From: Streptomyces tubercidicus
Lineage (GTDB): Bacteria > Actinomycetota > Actinomycetes > Streptomycetales > Streptomycetaceae
Length of the DNA stretch: 64,000 nt
Assembly (NCBI RefSeq): GCF_027497495.1
Contig: NZ_CP114205.1
Coordinates: 2,914,001-2,978,000, forward strand
Reading direction: 5' to 3'
The notes beneath the pieces were generated by a model that made no database searches, was not told where the DNA came from, and saw only the letters and a list, made by a program, of their open reading frames with translations. The first letter of the stretch is position 1; each line of letters opens with the position of its first letter. This document shows positions 9,249 through 18,679 of this stretch, piece after piece. A program made the translations under genes and the position numbers.

Positions 9249-9360
9249 GGTGACCTTCCTTTCCAGAGTGAGCGCTCGATGTGGCAGCAGAACGACAGCA
9301 GCAGATCACCCGCGCCGGCAGGAGCGAAAGAGCGCCATCGCGCCACCGCCTACCGAGCCC

Positions 9361-9552
9361 TTACAGCAGGTGGTCGGCCTTGCCGGCCTTGATGTCACAG
9401 GTGAGAGTGCGGAGCGCTTCACGCGTGTCGGTCACGTAGGCGTCCTCGGCACCCGCCACGGCGACATAGGCGTTGCCGTGATCGTCAGTACCTATGCGAA
9501 AACAGTTGTTGCCTTCCGCGCAAAAGGGATCTTCCCAAGAGATCTGAGCCAT
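9361..9552 (-). CDS. DUF397-like small protein, copy 2
   Basis: 63 residues beginning AQISWEDPFCAEGNNCFRIG, near-identical to its downstream neighbour, including the shared ending DIKAGKADHLL. AGGAGGG lies 5 bp before the ATG. It follows by 10 bp the stop of a broken XRE regulator, the usual gene order for this pair, so it is a survivor of an otherwise decayed locus. One spare cysteine (LTCDIK) distinguishes it from copy 1. Confidence 0.72.
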   Translation of the reverse strand: MAQISWEDPFCAEGNNCFRIGTDDHGNAYVAVAGAEDAYVTDTREALRTLTCDIKAGKADHLL

Positions 9553-9562
9553 GTGACCCTCC

Positions 9563-9695
9563 TCAGAGCTGACGGACGATGTGGTGAATGAATTCGCGGG
9601 ATTCGCGCGCCGCGAGCGTACGCGCGTGCATCCAGTCCATGTGCTCCCGGTACTTGGCGAGTTGTGCATCAGCATGAGTGAACTCGGGACCATGA
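9563..9695 (-). pseudogene. C-terminal remnant of XRE/DUF5753 regulator
   Basis: Reading leftwards, an open stretch gives FTHADAQLAKYREHMDW, MHARTLAARESREFIHH, IVRQL, then stop at 9563-9565. This matches the last helices of Scr1-type DUF5753 regulators (LxALspEESrelI). Helix-turn-helix and sensor parts are missing. It sits immediately before the DUF397-like pair, the expected position. Confidence 0.6.
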
Positions 9696-9759
9696 GGCGA
9701 GTCGTTTCTGGCGCTCTGTGGGCGTGGCCCTGGTGGGCATCGGCACCCTCCCTCCCCAC

Positions 9760-10030
9760 TCCTGGCCTACAGCCTCACTCTTCCCGCCGCGCTCGCCAGT
9801 CCGGCCGTAGCGCGCTCTGCCGCCCGTACGATCCTGGAGGCACACGGCCTGTGCGATGTGACCGCCGCCGCGGTTCAGGTGATCGGTGAACTCGCAACGT
9901 CTGCCTGTATGTTCACTCCGGCCGACAGTGTCTATCTGTCACTGCGCTATCGCGACGACGCGCTCCGCATCAGCCTTTACGACGGGCACCCGCGCCATAC
10001 CCACCGCCGCACGCGGTGTGACCCGACGGG
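9760..10030 (+). pseudogene. Remnant of RsbW-like ATP-binding regulator
   Basis: An open frame reads LLAYSLTLPAALASPAVARS, AARTILEAHGLCDVT, VQVIGELATSACMFTP, VYLSLRYRDDALRISLYDGH, the N-terminal part of the small HATPase (RsbW/SpoIIAB-like) proteins paired with XRE/DUF397 loci. The conserved N-box Asn position is Ser (ELATSA) and the protein runs out into unrelated sequence after HPRHTHRRT, so the ATP lid and end are lost. Probably non-functional. Confidence 0.6.
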
Positions 10031-10418
10031 GTGTCCGATGCCATGCCGGGCGCCCCGTCCACGACTGCCGGGTCGGATGGGAAACAGTGCGGGCATGGCC
10101 ATGCTCACCGAATTTCACTGCCCGTTACGCGTGAATGTGCATGCCTTATTGGCGGTTTTCTCTGTGTACTTCACGAGTTCGGGCTCATGACCTTCGATGC
10201 CGCTCCCGGCCTGGTCGACGATGCCTGTGACCTGCCAAGGTTGCCGTAGTGCACCGGGGTTCGGACCGGGAGAGGGGGTCGGGCGAAAGAATTACGAGGT
10301 TTTCCGCGCCCCTCCGACCACAGAGTTAAGCCATCTCCCAGCGGGTGCATCTTTCGATGTAGGGCAGTTCGTCTGCGCTCACGAGGAATGTCGGCCGGGA
10401 CGCGTTGATGATGACGTC
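10031..10418. other. Non-coding stretch, decayed
   Basis: No gene supported. It lies between the broken ATPase and the DUF418 gene. The 8-bp palindrome TGACGTCA sits across the DUF418 start region (10412-10419). Confidence 0.4.
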
Positions 10419-11606
10419 ATGACCCAGACACTGCGCTCACCGGCCCTTTCTTCCGATACCGGAGGTGGCCGGCTCCCGCTGCTCGACGTACTGCGCGGAA
10501 CCGCGATCCTCGGCACGCTGATGACCAACGTCTGGGTCTTCGCCAGTCCCGGCGCCGAGTGGGGGTTCCTGCAGAACAGCTCCGGGCACGCCGGATACGG
10601 TTCCGTTCCGGCGGCGGCCGAGAGCCTGTTCCAACTCGTGGCGAACGGCAAGTCCTTCTCGATGCTGACGATCCTGTTCGGGGTCGGCCTGGCCATCCAG
10701 TTCGACGCCGCCGCCCGGCGCGGACAGCCCTGGCCGGGCCGCTACAAGTGGCGGGCGCTGTTCTTGTTCGCCGAGGGCACCCTGCACTTCGTCCTCGTCT
10801 TCGCCTGGGACGTCCTGATGGGCTACGCGGTCACCGCGCTCCTCGTCGCCTGGCTGCTGGCCCGGTCGGAGCGCACACGACGGCGCGCCATGTGGTGGGC
10901 GGCCGGGCTGCACCTGGCCTTGATGGTTGCGCTCACCGCGCTGCTCGTCGGAGACGGCCGGAACGCAGGCGTCGGCGGAGGCGGCGTGTCCCAGCGGATC
11001 GTCGACCTGTACGCGCACGGAAGCTACCTCGACCAGATCGCGTTCCGGCTGGAGACCGGTATCGCGCTGCGCCTGGAGCCGGTGCTCGCCTTCGGGCTCA
11101 TGGTCTTCCTGTTCCTGCTCGGGGTACGGCTGTTCCGGGCGGGCGCGTTCGCGATGGACGGGACGGGCCGGCGGATCCGGGCGCGGATGCTCGGCTGGGG
11201 CCTCGGTCTCGGGGCACCGCTCACCGCCGCGACCGCCGTGGGCGGCAGCGACCTCTTCTTTCTGGACCGGTACTGCGCCGCTCCGCTGTTGGCGGTCGGG
11301 TTCATCGGCCTGATCGGCGCGGTGGTGAGCCGGGTGCGCCGCCCGGGTCCACTCACCACCGGCCTCACCTCTGTCGGCCGTACGGCTCTCTCCGCGTACG
11401 TGCTGCAGAACCTGCTGTGCATGCTGCTCTGCTACGGCATCGGACTCGGCCTCACCGCCCGCTGGGGAGACACCGGCCGCCCCTGGTGGGTGATGGGGCT
11501 GTGGGCCGGGGTGTGCGCTGTCCTCATGGTGGGCTCCACGCTGTGGCTGCGCCGCTTCGCCACCGGTCCGTTGGAGTCCGTGCAGAAGTGGGCACTGCGG
11601 CGCTGA
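10419..11606 (+). CDS. DUF418 multi-pass membrane protein (YeiB family)
   Basis: 395 residues from ATG 10419 (TQTLRSPALSS). It contains RLPLLDVLRGTAILGTLMTN, the family-typical first helix, about nine membrane segments, and the C-terminal DUF418 domain with SVGRTALSAYVLQNLL. Function of the family is unknown; members are related to acyltransferase-3-like membrane proteins. The gene stands alone and ends at a duplicated hairpin shared with the convergent LysE gene. Starts further upstream are in frame but lack family similarity. Confidence 0.82.
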   Translation: MTQTLRSPALSSDTGGGRLPLLDVLRGTAILGTLMTNVWVFASPGAEWGFLQNSSGHAGYGSVPAAAESLFQLVANGKSFSMLTILFGVGLAIQFDAAARRGQPWPGRYKWRALFLFAEGTLHFVLVFAWDVLMGYAVTALLVAWLLARSERTRRRAMWWAAGLHLALMVALTALLVGDGRNAGVGGGGVSQRIVDLYAHGSYLDQIAFRLETGIALRLEPVLAFGLMVFLFLLGVRLFRAGAFAMDGTGRRIRARMLGWGLGLGAPLTAATAVGGSDLFFLDRYCAAPLLAVGFIGLIGAVVSRVRRPGPLTTGLTSVGRTALSAYVLQNLLCMLLCYGIGLGLTARWGDTGRPWWVMGLWAGVCAVLMVGSTLWLRRFATGPLESVQKWALRR

Positions 11607-11612
11607 GCCGTC

Positions 11613-11700
11613 CCGCCCTGGCCGGGGGCTTCTCCGAAAGGGCCCCTCAGTCCGCCCTGGCCGGGGGGCTCTCCGAAAGGGCCCCTCAGTCCGCCCTGCC
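11613..11700. repeat. 39-bp tandem duplication carrying a terminator hairpin
   Basis: Units 11613-11651 and 11652-11690 differ at about one position; a third begins at 11691. Each holds a GGGGC...GCCCC hairpin and a copy of the LysE-gene 3' end with its stop. It lies between convergent genes and likely stops transcription both ways. Confidence 0.8.
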
Positions 11701-12330
11701 AGTCGCTGCCACGGTCACACCCAGGCCGATCATCGCGAAGCCGCCCGCCCCGCCGACCATGGACAGACGACGGTCCGAGCGGGCGAACCAGGAACGGGCT
11801 GCCGAGGCGCCCAGGCCCCAGAGGGTGTCCGTGATCATGCCGATGCCGACCGGGACCAGGCCCAACACCATCATCTGGGAGGGCACATGACCCGCGGCGT
11901 GGTCCACGAACTGGGGCAGTACCGCCGCGAAGAAGACGAGGCCCTTGGGGTTGGTGACGCCCACGAAAATGCCGTCCAGGACTGTGCGCAGATCGCTGCG
12001 CTGCCCGCCCGCGGGCGCCTCCATATCCGCCGCGCGCATCTCCTTGCGGTGCCGGAACGCCTGCACACCGAGGTAGACGAGATAGGCCGCACCGGCCAGC
12101 TTCACGCCCATGAAGACCGCCGCCGAGGTCTCCACCAGCGCGCCGAGGCCCCATGCCACGGCGCTCACCAGGACGTACGAGCCGATCAGGTTGCCGAGGA
12201 CGGTCGCGAGCGCGGTGCGGCGGCCGTGCGCGAGAGCCCTGCCGATCACGAACAGCACACTCGGCCCCGGAATCACGATCACCAGTAGCGACATCGCCGC
12301 GAACGCGAGGATGCTCTCCGTGGACACCAT
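11686..12330 (-). CDS. LysE/RhtB-family amino-acid exporter
   Basis: 214 residues from ATG 12330, preceded by AGGAGGTGA. Six membrane helices are visible; the signature is VIPGPSVLFVIGRALAHGRRTALATVLGN near the start, with VGVTNPKGLVFF in the middle. RhtB members export amino acids or lactones such as homoserine lactone or threonine. Substrate cannot be assigned. The last six codons and the stop are part of the tandem 39-bp duplication, so unequal exchange could alter the 3' end. Confidence 0.87.
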   Translation of the reverse strand: MVSTESILAFAAMSLLVIVIPGPSVLFVIGRALAHGRRTALATVLGNLIGSYVLVSAVAWGLGALVETSAAVFMGVKLAGAAYLVYLGVQAFRHRKEMRAADMEAPAGGQRSDLRTVLDGIFVGVTNPKGLVFFAAVLPQFVDHAAGHVPSQMMVLGLVPVGIGMITDTLWGLGASAARSWFARSDRRLSMVGGAGGFAMIGLGVTVAATGRAD

Positions 12331-12526
12331 GTGTCCGTCACCTCCTGGAATGCCTGCCGGGGGCTCATTCAAACAGAGGAGGGAATACCGGCTCCAGGCT
12401 CACCCACATGCTGATACGCAAGGCCGCGAGCCTGCAGCGAGCCGGCGAGCCGAAGCGCACGGCGAGTGCTGCTGCCGACGGTGATGAGGCGCCGGAAGGT
12501 CCGGACGATCGGCGAGGCCCTTGGCG

Positions 12527-14068
12527 CTACACGAAGATGCTGACCAGCGCCGCCACCGCGAACCCCGTGACCGACAGCACGGATTCCAGCACCGTCCAGG
12601 ACTTGAGGGTGTCGCGTTCCGAGATGCCGAAGTACGTGGACACCATCCAGAAGCCTCCGTCGTTCACGTGCGAAGCGAAGATCGATCCGGCTGAGATGGC
12701 CATGATGATCAGGGCCAGGTGGGCCGGGGGGAGGCTCTGGCCGTCGACTAGGGGGACGACGATGCCGGCCGTGGTGACGATGGCGACCGTGGCGGAGCCC
12801 TGGGCGACGCGGAGGACGAGGGAGAGGAGGTAGGCGAGGACGATGAGGGGGAGGCCGACGTGGTGGAAGGTGTCGGAGAGGACGGTGGCGACGCCGCTGC
12901 CCTTGAGGACGGCGCCGAAGATGCCGCCGGCGCCGACCACCAGAATGATGTTGCCGACCGGCTTGAGCGAGGCGGTGGAGACCGTCTCCAGGGACTTGCG
13001 GGACCAGCCGCGGCGGAGGCCCAGCAGGTAGTACGACAGCAGCAGGGCGATCGTCAGGGCCACGAAGGGGTGGCCGAAGAACTCGATCACCGAGCGGCCG
13101 GGTGAGGGAGCCAGGGCGATGGAGGAGAAGGTCGCCAGGAGGATGAGGAGCAGGGGGGTGCCGATGATGGTGAGGACGGTGCGGAGGGCGACCGGCGCCT
13201 CGTGTGCGGTGATACCGGCCGCGCCCTTCCCCGCCGCGACACCGGCCGCGCCCTTCCCCGCGGTGACCGCGGCCCTGGCCTCCTCGGCGGCCTCGACCAT
13301 GTCCTGTGGGACGGGGACGAAGAGGCGCCTGCCGATCCAGGCCGCGTAGCCCCAGGCGGCGAGCACCGCCGGGATGCCGCAGACGAGGCCCATGAGGATG
13401 ATCCAGCCCAGGTCGACCTTGAAGAGACCGGCGGCGGCGACCGGGCCGGGGTGCGGCGGCAGGAAGGCATGCGTCATGGAGAGGCCCGCGAGGAGCGGCA
13501 TGCAGTAGAGGAGGATCGACTTGCCACTGCGCTTGGCCGCCGCGTAGACGATCGGGGCGAGGACGAAGATACCGACGTCGAAGAAGACCGGGATGCCGAA
13601 GATCAGGCCGGTCAGGCCCATGGCGAGGGGTTCGCGCCGCTCGCCGAAGAGGCGCAGCAGCCGGGCACTCAACACCTCGGCGCCGCCGGAGACTTCGAGG
13701 ATCGCGCCGAGCATGGTGCCCAGGCCGATGATGATGGCGACGTGTCCGAGGATGCCGCCCATACCGGTTTCGATCAGGGAGACGGCGTCGGACTTCTGGA
13801 CCGTGCCGAAGAGTTCGGTGACCGAGAGCCCGGCGGCCAGGCCGACCGCGATGGAGACGGTCAGCAGCGCGACGAACGGCTGCAGCCGGACCTTGATGAT
13901 CAGGACGAGCAGCAGCGCGATGCCCAGTGCGGCGACCGTCAGAAGCCCGGCGGTGCCCGGTATCAGGGCGAGCAGTCCACCGGTGTGCGGTGGTGAGGGA
14001 GGTGCCCCCTGCTCCTCAAGAGCTTGGGGGAAGGTGACCGGGGCGGCGGTCGTGGCGGCGAGGTACAT
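12527..14068 (-). CDS. GntP-family gluconate/organic acid:H+ symporter
   Basis: 513 residues with about 12-14 membrane helices. GntP hallmarks: GGILGHVAIIIGLGTMLG, GIPVFFDVGIFVLAPI, HAFLPPHPGPVAAA, RVAQGSATVAIVTTAGI and SHVNDGGFW. The family takes up gluconate, other sugar acids or, in some members, D-serine. The cytoplasmic loop (about residues 269-288) holds a 9-residue duplication (AAGKGAAG-). It heads the leftward block below RidA, IclR and kinase genes, so substrate probably relates to that D-amino-acid/keto-acid route (inference). Confidence 0.88.
   Translation of the reverse strand: MYLAATTAAPVTFPQALEEQGAPPSPPHTGGLLALIPGTAGLLTVAALGIALLLVLIIKVRLQPFVALLTVSIAVGLAAGLSVTELFGTVQKSDAVSLIETGMGGILGHVAIIIGLGTMLGAILEVSGGAEVLSARLLRLFGERREPLAMGLTGLIFGIPVFFDVGIFVLAPIVYAAAKRSGKSILLYCMPLLAGLSMTHAFLPPHPGPVAAAGLFKVDLGWIILMGLVCGIPAVLAAWGYAAWIGRRLFVPVPQDMVEAAEEARAAVTAGKGAAGVAAGKGAAGITAHEAPVALRTVLTIIGTPLLLILLATFSSIALAPSPGRSVIEFFGHPFVALTIALLLSYYLLGLRRGWSRKSLETVSTASLKPVGNIILVVGAGGIFGAVLKGSGVATVLSDTFHHVGLPLIVLAYLLSLVLRVAQGSATVAIVTTAGIVVPLVDGQSLPPAHLALIIMAISAGSIFASHVNDGGFWMVSTYFGISERDTLKSWTVLESVLSVTGFAVAALVSIFV
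13214..13260. repeat. 27-bp coding repeat, 2 units
   Basis: A 20-bp core beginning ACCGGCCGCGCCC recurs at 13214 and 13241, encoding the duplicated AGKGAAG segment in the GntP loop. Confidence 0.85.
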
Positions 14069-14217
14069 GGGCGAACTCCGGTGGCAGACAGCGGATTTCC
14101 ATGCAGGGGGGACCGCGGCAGGGCGCCCCGGCGGTGCGGGGTGCCCTGCCGTGCGGCAGATGGCGCGGAGGTACTGGCAGACGTGCCAGGGGAGGATCTA
14201 AAGGCACAGGGGGTGGC

Positions 14218-14628
14218 TCAGCTCAGGACGGCGAGGGCGTCGATCTCGATGAGGAGGCCCTTGGGCAGACCGACGTAGACGGTGGTGCGGGCGGCGGGGG
14301 CCTCCTTGAGGCCCTGCTCCTCGAAGTAGGCGTTGTAGATCTCGTTCATCTCGGCGAAGTGCGCCACATCGGTGAGGTAGACGCGGATCATCATCGCGTC
14401 GTCCCAACTGGCGCCGCCCTCTTCGAGGATGGCCTTGACGTTGGCGAGGGTCTGCAGGGTCTGCTCGCGCAGGGTGGGGCCGGCCGGGGTGGGGGCCTGG
14501 CCCTCGACCGCGGGGAGGAAGCCGACCTGGCCGGCGACCTGGAGGATGTTGCCCTTCTTGACGCCGTGGGAGAACTTCGCGGGCGGGGTGGTGTGGGTGG
14601 CCGGGGTGAGGGCGGTCTTCTCGGTCAT
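14218..14628 (-). CDS. RidA-family enamine/imine deaminase
   Basis: 136 residues from ATG 14628. The YjgF/RidA fold shows VAGQVGFLPA, TLQTLANVKAILEEGGASWDD, RVYLTDVAHFAEMN, and the PAARTTVYVGLP segment with the substrate-binding Arg. RidA proteins hydrolyse reactive enamine/imine intermediates released by PLP dehydratases. Placement beside a PLP amino-acid enzyme cluster fits removal of 2-aminoacrylate-type intermediates (inference). Confidence 0.88.
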   Translation of the reverse strand: MTEKTALTPATHTTPPAKFSHGVKKGNILQVAGQVGFLPAVEGQAPTPAGPTLREQTLQTLANVKAILEEGGASWDDAMMIRVYLTDVAHFAEMNEIYNAYFEEQGLKEAPAARTTVYVGLPKGLLIEIDALAVLS

Positions 14629-14671
14629 GGGGTTCGCCTTTCTGTACGGGGTCAGTTGAGGCAGTTCCGGT

Positions 14672-15442
14672 TCAGTGGGGGGCAAGGGCCGGCGGGGGAA
14701 CGGCGGTTCCGGAGTACTCGCGGCTGATCGCGTCGGCGGTGCGGCGGACCAGCGGGAGCAGCCGGAGGAGTTCCTCGGCGGTGACGACGACGTTCGGTGC
14801 GGAGACCGACATGGCGGCGACCAGGCGTCCGTCCGCGCCACGGACCGGTGCCGCGACGCAGTTGATGGACTCCTCGTGGCCGCCGAGATCGGTGGCCCAA
14901 CCCTGTTCGCGGACCGTGGCCAGTTCGGCGAGGAACGCCGTGGCGTCGGTGGTCGAACGGGACGTGTAGTGGGGGTAGTCGAGCTTCTCGGCGAGGGCGC
15001 GGCGCTCGGGTTCCGGGAGGTCGGCGAGGAGCAGCTTGGCGACCGCGGCGACCGTGATCGCGACGGGTTTGCCGATCCGTGAGTACATCCGGACCGGGTA
15101 GCGGCTCTCCACCTTGTCGATGTAGAGCACCTCGTTCTCCTCGTGGACCGCGAGGTGGACGGTGTGTCCGCATTTCTCGTTGAGTTCGACGAGGTGGGGG
15201 TGGGCGATCTCGCGTACGTCGAGGCTTTCGACGGCCTGCTGGGCGAGGGCGAACAGCCGGGCTCCGAGGCGGTAGCGCTGATCGGACTGGCGGTAGACGA
15301 AGCCGTGTTCATGGAGGGTACGCAGCAGCCGCAGGGCCGTGGACTTGTGGACGCCGAGCCGGTCGGCAACCTGGCCCAGGTCGGCGGGCCCCTCGGCGAG
15401 CAGCGGCAGAATGCTCAGCGCCCGGTCGACGGTCTGACTCAT
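14672..15442 (-). CDS. IclR-family transcriptional regulator
   Basis: 256 residues. The N-terminal winged helix (residues ~5-60, VADRLGVHKSTALRLLRTL) is followed by the IclR effector domain (~75-250; RIGKPVAITVAAVAKLLLA, GHEESINCVAAPVRG). It is transcribed with RidA and GntP and lies inside the catabolic cluster. The 7-5-7 palindrome at 17135-17153 is the best candidate target. Probable role: pathway-specific switch. Confidence 0.9.
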   Translation of the reverse strand: MSQTVDRALSILPLLAEGPADLGQVADRLGVHKSTALRLLRTLHEHGFVYRQSDQRYRLGARLFALAQQAVESLDVREIAHPHLVELNEKCGHTVHLAVHEENEVLYIDKVESRYPVRMYSRIGKPVAITVAAVAKLLLADLPEPERRALAEKLDYPHYTSRSTTDATAFLAELATVREQGWATDLGGHEESINCVAAPVRGADGRLVAAMSVSAPNVVVTAEELLRLLPLVRRTADAISREYSGTAVPPPALAPH

Positions 15443-15490
15443 TCCGGCACCTCGCTTCGCCCGACCGCCCCGTCGTCACCCGGGGCGCAC

Positions 15491-15546
15491 CTCTCGCTGG
15501 TCCTCTCGCTGATCCTCTCGCTGGTCCTCTCGATGCTTCTCTCGCG
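15491..15546. repeat. 12-bp tandem repeat, about 4.6 units, intergenic
   Basis: Units CTCTCGCTGGTC or near-variants repeat from 15491 in the gap between the kinase stop and the IclR start. This is where an IclR promoter would be expected. Confidence 0.85.
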
Positions 15547-15554
15547 TGGGTCGT

Positions 15555-16832
<1,278 letters not shown>

Positions 16833-16912
16833 GATCGGATGCGCTCCTTCGCTGTACGGCTCACCCGGGCGCGGCCGGGGCGGCGGGCCCGGGTCCCGTC
16901 CGGGGTGTGGGC

Positions 16913-17040
16913 CCAGGTCTCGTCCGGGTGCGGGTCCGGGTACCGTCCGGGTGTCATCCGGGTCGGCATCCGGATGGAGTCCGGGTCGGTGTCCGGGTGC
17001 AGTCCGGGTCCGTATCCGGGTGCAGTCCGGGGCGCTGTCC
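16913..17040. repeat. Degenerate TCCGGGT repeat tract, intergenic
   Basis: More than ten TCCGGGT or close variants, irregularly spaced and all on one strand, in the 340-bp divergent region upstream of the kinase gene. No protein is supported here. Confidence 0.75.
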
Positions 17041-17134
17041 AGGGCCCCTTCCGGCCCGTTTCCCGCGATGCTTCACACCATTGACCGGGCGATGGCCCGG
17101 ATGTTAGACAGCGGCAAGCGATACGCGCAATGAG

Positions 17135-17153
17135 TGTTGCAGAGGATGCAACA
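17135..17153. promoter_or_regulatory. Palindromic operator, IclR-type
   Basis: TGTTGCAgaggaTGCAACA is a perfect 7-bp inverted repeat with a 5-bp centre, 21 bp before the ATG of the PLP enzyme gene and between divergent genes. The size and position suit the IclR regulator encoded nearby (inference). Confidence 0.7.
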
Positions 17154-17173
17154 GGATTTTTGGAGGAGTGCCG

Positions 17174-18463
17174 ATGACCGGCGAGCGGCTCGCGCAGGGA
17201 CTCAAGGGACTCGCGGATGAACGGGTCGATCACCGCTTCAAGGCACTCCCGCCGGACGCCGAAGGGCTGACCGTCAGGGAACTGGCCGCTCAGCGCCGCA
17301 ACCTCTTCGACGGCGGCTTCACCACCCCCGTACTCGCCCTCTCCGCCGAGTCGGTCGAGCACAACCTCGCCCTGATGGAGACCTACGCCGACCGGCACGG
17401 CCTCGCCTTCGCCCCGCACGGCAAGACCTGTATGGCCCCGCAGCTCTTCGCCCGGCAGCTGGAGCACGGCGCCTGGGGCATCACCGCCGCCGTCCCCCAC
17501 CAGGTCCGCGTCTACCGCGCGTACGGCATCCAGAAGATCTTCCTCGCCAACGAGGTCGTGGACCCGGCCGCACTGCGCTGGCTCGCCGCCGAACTCGCCG
17601 GCGACCCCGACTTCCACCTCATCTGCTACGTCGACTCGCTGCGCGGCATCGAGCTGATGGACCACGCGCTGCGGGAGGCCGGTGCCACCCGCCCCGTGGA
17701 CGTGGTCGTCGAACTGTGCGCCGGAGAGGGCGCGCGTACCGGCGTCCGCACCGAGAGCGAGTGCCTGGAACTGGCCGATGCCCTCGCGGGGGTGGACACC
17801 CTGCGCCTGGTGGGCGTCGCCGGTTACGAGGGCGAGGTGCCCGAGGCCACCCCGGAGCGGGTGGCCGCCTACCTGCGCCGACTGGTCGCGCTGGCCGTGG
17901 AGTTCGACAAGGCGGGCCGGTTCACCGACCTCGACCAGATCGTGGTCAGCGCCGGCGGCAGCGCCTGGTTCGACACGGTCGCCGAGGTCTTCGCGGACAT
18001 TCCGGAGCTGTCGGCCCCGGTCCTCAAGCTGCTGCGCTCGGGCGCGTATGTCTCGCACGACGACGCCCACTACCGCCGGCTCACCCCCTTCAACCGCGTC
18101 CCGGAGGAGGGCGCCCTGCACCCCGCCTTCCGGCTGTGGGCGCAGGTCGTCTCCCGTCCCACGATCGACCAGGCATTCCTCAACGCGGGCAAGCGCGATG
18201 CGGCGTACGACCTGGATCTGCCGCAGGCCCAGGTCGTACGGTCCGGCCGGGACGGCACCCAACTGGCGGCGGACGGCCTGACCGTCACCAAGCTGTCCGA
18301 CCAGCACGCCTGGGTCACCACCGAGCGCGCCGGCGACCTGGAGGTCGGCGACTGGGTCGCCCTCGGCCTGTCGCACCCCTGCACCATCTTCGACAAGTGG
18401 CAGCTGATCCCCCTCGTCGAACAGGACGGCACGGTCACGGACTTCATCCGGACGTTCTTCTAG
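17174..18463 (+). CDS. Fold-III PLP amino-acid deaminase/aldolase (D-threonine aldolase/DSD1-like)
   Basis: 429 residues; ATG 17174 chosen over an overlapping GTG at 17168 because GGAGGAG is spaced for it. An alanine-racemase-like barrel carries the PLP lysine K84 in PHGKTCMAP. The C-terminal beta domain contains LGLSHPCTIFDKW, whose His401 and Cys403 match the metal site of D-threonine aldolase and eukaryotic-type D-serine dehydratase. Likely a metal-assisted PLP enzyme acting on a D-beta-hydroxy amino acid. The deacylase downstream could supply free D-amino acids. Confidence 0.85.
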   Translation: MTGERLAQGLKGLADERVDHRFKALPPDAEGLTVRELAAQRRNLFDGGFTTPVLALSAESVEHNLALMETYADRHGLAFAPHGKTCMAPQLFARQLEHGAWGITAAVPHQVRVYRAYGIQKIFLANEVVDPAALRWLAAELAGDPDFHLICYVDSLRGIELMDHALREAGATRPVDVVVELCAGEGARTGVRTESECLELADALAGVDTLRLVGVAGYEGEVPEATPERVAAYLRRLVALAVEFDKAGRFTDLDQIVVSAGGSAWFDTVAEVFADIPELSAPVLKLLRSGAYVSHDDAHYRRLTPFNRVPEEGALHPAFRLWAQVVSRPTIDQAFLNAGKRDAAYDLDLPQAQVVRSGRDGTQLAADGLTVTKLSDQHAWVTTERAGDLEVGDWVALGLSHPCTIFDKWQLIPLVEQDGTVTDFIRTFF

Positions 18464-18679
18464 GACCTGCCCGGTGGGGCCACTCCTGGCCCCGCCCGGC
18501 TTCCCCGGGCCGGAGTTCCGCTCCCGCCCCCGGGCGCCGGTGGTGCGCGCCGATCCCCCGCGGCGCGCGCCGCCGGCTTCCCGCCTCTGCCACCCCGCGA
18601 CCCCACGACCGCACGTCCCCCGGGCGCCGACGCACCGCGGCACCGTGGCCCCGCGGCCCCGAGAGAGGCAGGCCCAGCC

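Larger units (their letters stand above)
9057..9552. repeat. Direct duplication, period 304 bp
   Basis: The coding segments 9057-9248 and 9361-9552 are two highly similar copies of one gene, with diverged spacer sequence between them. Confidence 0.85.

Noticed and set aside
10412..10419. TGACGTCA as an operator of the DUF418 gene
   Set aside because: An 8-bp palindrome across a start region is easily found by chance and no second site or regulator supports it.
16913..17040. CRISPR or origin-like iterons
   Set aside because: Heptamer units are irregular and GC-only with no AT-rich unwinding region or spacers.
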